Source: Chromatiales bacterium (GTDB lineage Bacteria; Pseudomonadota; Gammaproteobacteria; UBA6429; Thiohalophilaceae). From it: a stretch of 8,180 nt of DNA. Position 1 is the stretch's first letter, and every line of letters starts with the position of its first letter. The stretch lies in NCBI GenBank assembly GCA_027070385.1, contig JALXDW010000091.1, positions 1 to 8,180 of the forward strand, given 5' to 3'. Shown piece by piece: positions 6,841 through 8,180 of the stretch. A model generated the notes under the pieces. The model searched no databases. It had not been told where the DNA came from and worked only from the letters and a program-made list of their open reading frames with translations. A program made the translations under genes and the position numbers.

Positions 6841-8180
6841 TTAACCTGCTTTTGGTATTTTTGCTACCAGTCTTAAAGACGCAGTGAGTTCTTCCATTTG
6901 TAACCATGGACGCATCCAGGCAACGGCATTATAAACACCGGGTTGGCCGGGAACCTCTTTAACTTCAACCTGGGCTTCTGCAAATGGAAATTTTGCCTTC
7001 ATTTCCGGACTGGCACCGGGACTTGCATTGACATAATTGCCTATCCAGCGGTTAAGCCATTCTTCTGCATCAGTGGCTTCCATAAACGATCCCACTTTAT
7101 CACGTGCCATCACTTTAAGAAAATGAGCAATACGTGAAGTGGCCATCACATAGGGTAAACGTGCAGAGATAGCAGCATTTGAGGATGCATCAGGATCATC
7201 ATAAGCTTTGGGTTTTTGTGTTGTTTGTGCACCAAAGAAGACGGCATAGTCGGTATTCTTATAATGACACAATGGTAAAAATCCGAGCTTGCTCAGTTCA
7301 GCCTCACGACGGTCAGTAATACCGATTTCAGTTGGACATTTCTGATCCATATCACCGTCATCACTGACGAAAACATGAGAGGGCAGGCCTTCAACTTTAC
7401 CACCACCCTCTGCACCACGAATGCTCGTACACCAGCCATTTTCAGCAAAGGATTGTGTAATGGTTGTCCCCATAGTATAGGCTGCATTCATCCAGCAATA
7501 TTCATCATGTTCACCTTCAAGATGTTTGCCGTCACTGTTGATATGTGCTTCTTCGAAATTGAATACTTCAACCGGTTTGGTGGCCTTGCCGTAGGGTAAA
7601 CGTGCTAATACTCGTGGCATGGTGAGTGTAACAAAGCGCGAATCTTCGCTATCTCGGAAGCTGCGCCAGGAGATATATTCAGCTGAATCAAAGATTTTTT
7701 CCAGGTCACGTGGTTTTGATAATTCAGTGAAACTATCAAAACCAAACATGGATGGGCTTGCAGCAGAGATAAATGGACAGAAACCGGCAGCGGATATATT
7801 AGACATGTCGGTTAATAAGTCAATATCATCCGGGTGTGCGGAAAATTCATAATCACCAACCAAGGCAGCATAAGGTTCACCACCGGCAATACCAAATTCA
7901 CTTTCATATATTTTTTTAAAAATCTGACTTTGATCAAACTCAGCCGCAGTGGACAAGTCTTTAGTCAGTTCTTTCTTACTAATATTGAGCATACGAATTT
8001 TTAACTGGCTACTGGTTTCAGTATTCATCACCAGATGTTGTAGTCCACGCCAGGAACCTTCCAGTTTCTGGAATTTTTCATTTTGCAATATTGCAGACAG
8101 CTGTTCAGACATTGCATTGTCGATAGCGGCAATGGCCGCATTAATTGTTACCGATAAATTTTTGTTCCATTTTACTGTAC
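6841..8180 (-). CDS. tssC: TssC (VipB/EvpB), large T6SS sheath subunit (5' end outside window)
   Basis: TssC pairs with TssB to form the contractile sheath around the Hcp tube. The frame is open to the window edge: upstream of the internal ATG at 8112 it continues as [21 protein letters not shown], matching the family, so that ATG is not the start. About 445 residues are visible and roughly 50 are missing at the N-terminus, including the segment ClpV can recognise. Numbered from the 8112 ATG, visible blocks are [11 protein letters not shown] (14-24), [11 protein letters not shown] (59-69), [17 protein letters not shown] (74-90), [41 protein letters not shown], and [19 protein letters not shown] near the C-terminus. 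The tail [18 protein letters not shown] forms the handshake-strand region. It is the closer of the two paralogs to the canonical sheath protein, and tssB would be expected just upstream of 8180. Confidence 0.97.
   Translation of the reverse strand, partial: TVKWNKNLSVTINAAIAAIDNAMSEQLSAILQNEKFQKLEGSWRGLQHLVMNTETSSQLKIRMLNISKKELTKDLSTAAEFDQSQIFKKIYESEFGIAGGEPYAALVGDYEFSAHPDDIDLLTDMSNISAAGFCPFISAASPSMFGFDSFTELSKPRDLEKIFDSAEYISWRSFRDSEDSRFVTLTMPRVLARLPYGKATKPVEVFNFEEAHINSDGKHLEGEHDEYCWMNAAYTMGTTITQSFAENGWCTSIRGAEGGGKVEGLPSHVFVSDDGDMDQKCPTEIGITDRREAELSKLGFLPLCHYKNTDYAVFFGAQTTQKPKAYDDPDASSNAAISARLPYVMATSRIAHFLKVMARDKVGSFMEATDAEEWLNRWIGNYVNASPGASPEMKAKFPFAEAQVEVKEVPGQPGVYNAVAWMRPWLQMEELTASLRLVAKIPKAG

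Noticed and set aside
8110..8112. ATG at 8112 as the start of the first tssC.
   Set aside because: The frame stays open to the window edge and encodes the conserved helix preceding the [11 protein letters not shown] block, so this is an internal methionine.

Overview
The window is the interior of a type VI secretion system (T6SS) structural operon. All recognisable genes lie on the minus strand, so transcription runs from position 8180 towards position 1. In transcription order they are tssC (5' end outside the window), a second tssC-family paralog, tssE, tssF, tssG and tssH/clpV (3' end outside the window). About 97 % of the bases are coding, and I see no convincing plus-strand gene, RNA gene, mobile element or CRISPR array.

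The genes are tightly packed. The two tssC genes are 40 bp apart, and that gap holds a strong GC-rich hairpin. tssC2 and tssE are 4 nt apart, tssE and tssF overlap by 8 nt, tssF and tssG overlap by 37 nt, and 107 AT-rich bases separate tssG from tssH. No promoter or terminator could be supported, which fits the middle of a long polycistronic unit whose promoter lies upstream of position 8180. The neighbours expected outside the window are tssB just upstream of tssC and the D2 half of clpV downstream; hcp, tssA, tssK, tssL, tssM and vgrG must be elsewhere.

The products fit together as one machine. TssC, with TssB outside the window, forms the contractile sheath. TssE, TssF and TssG are baseplate (wedge) components. 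ClpV (TssH) is the AAA+ unfoldase that recycles the contracted sheath.

The main deviation from a minimal cluster is the second full-length TssC-family protein where hcp or tagJ often sits. Tandem TssC proteins are known from the rhizobial imp (impC-impD) and Agrobacterium (tssC41-tssC40) clusters, so this is an uncommon but described architecture rather than a new system.

The organism is probably a proteobacterium, given the Proteobacteria-type T6SS subunits and the good Shine-Dalgarno sites. Base composition is AT-rich (roughly 40 % G+C by eye), with Lys/Asn-rich low-complexity stretches. An AT-rich gammaproteobacterium is my best guess, but the sequence does not fix the genus.
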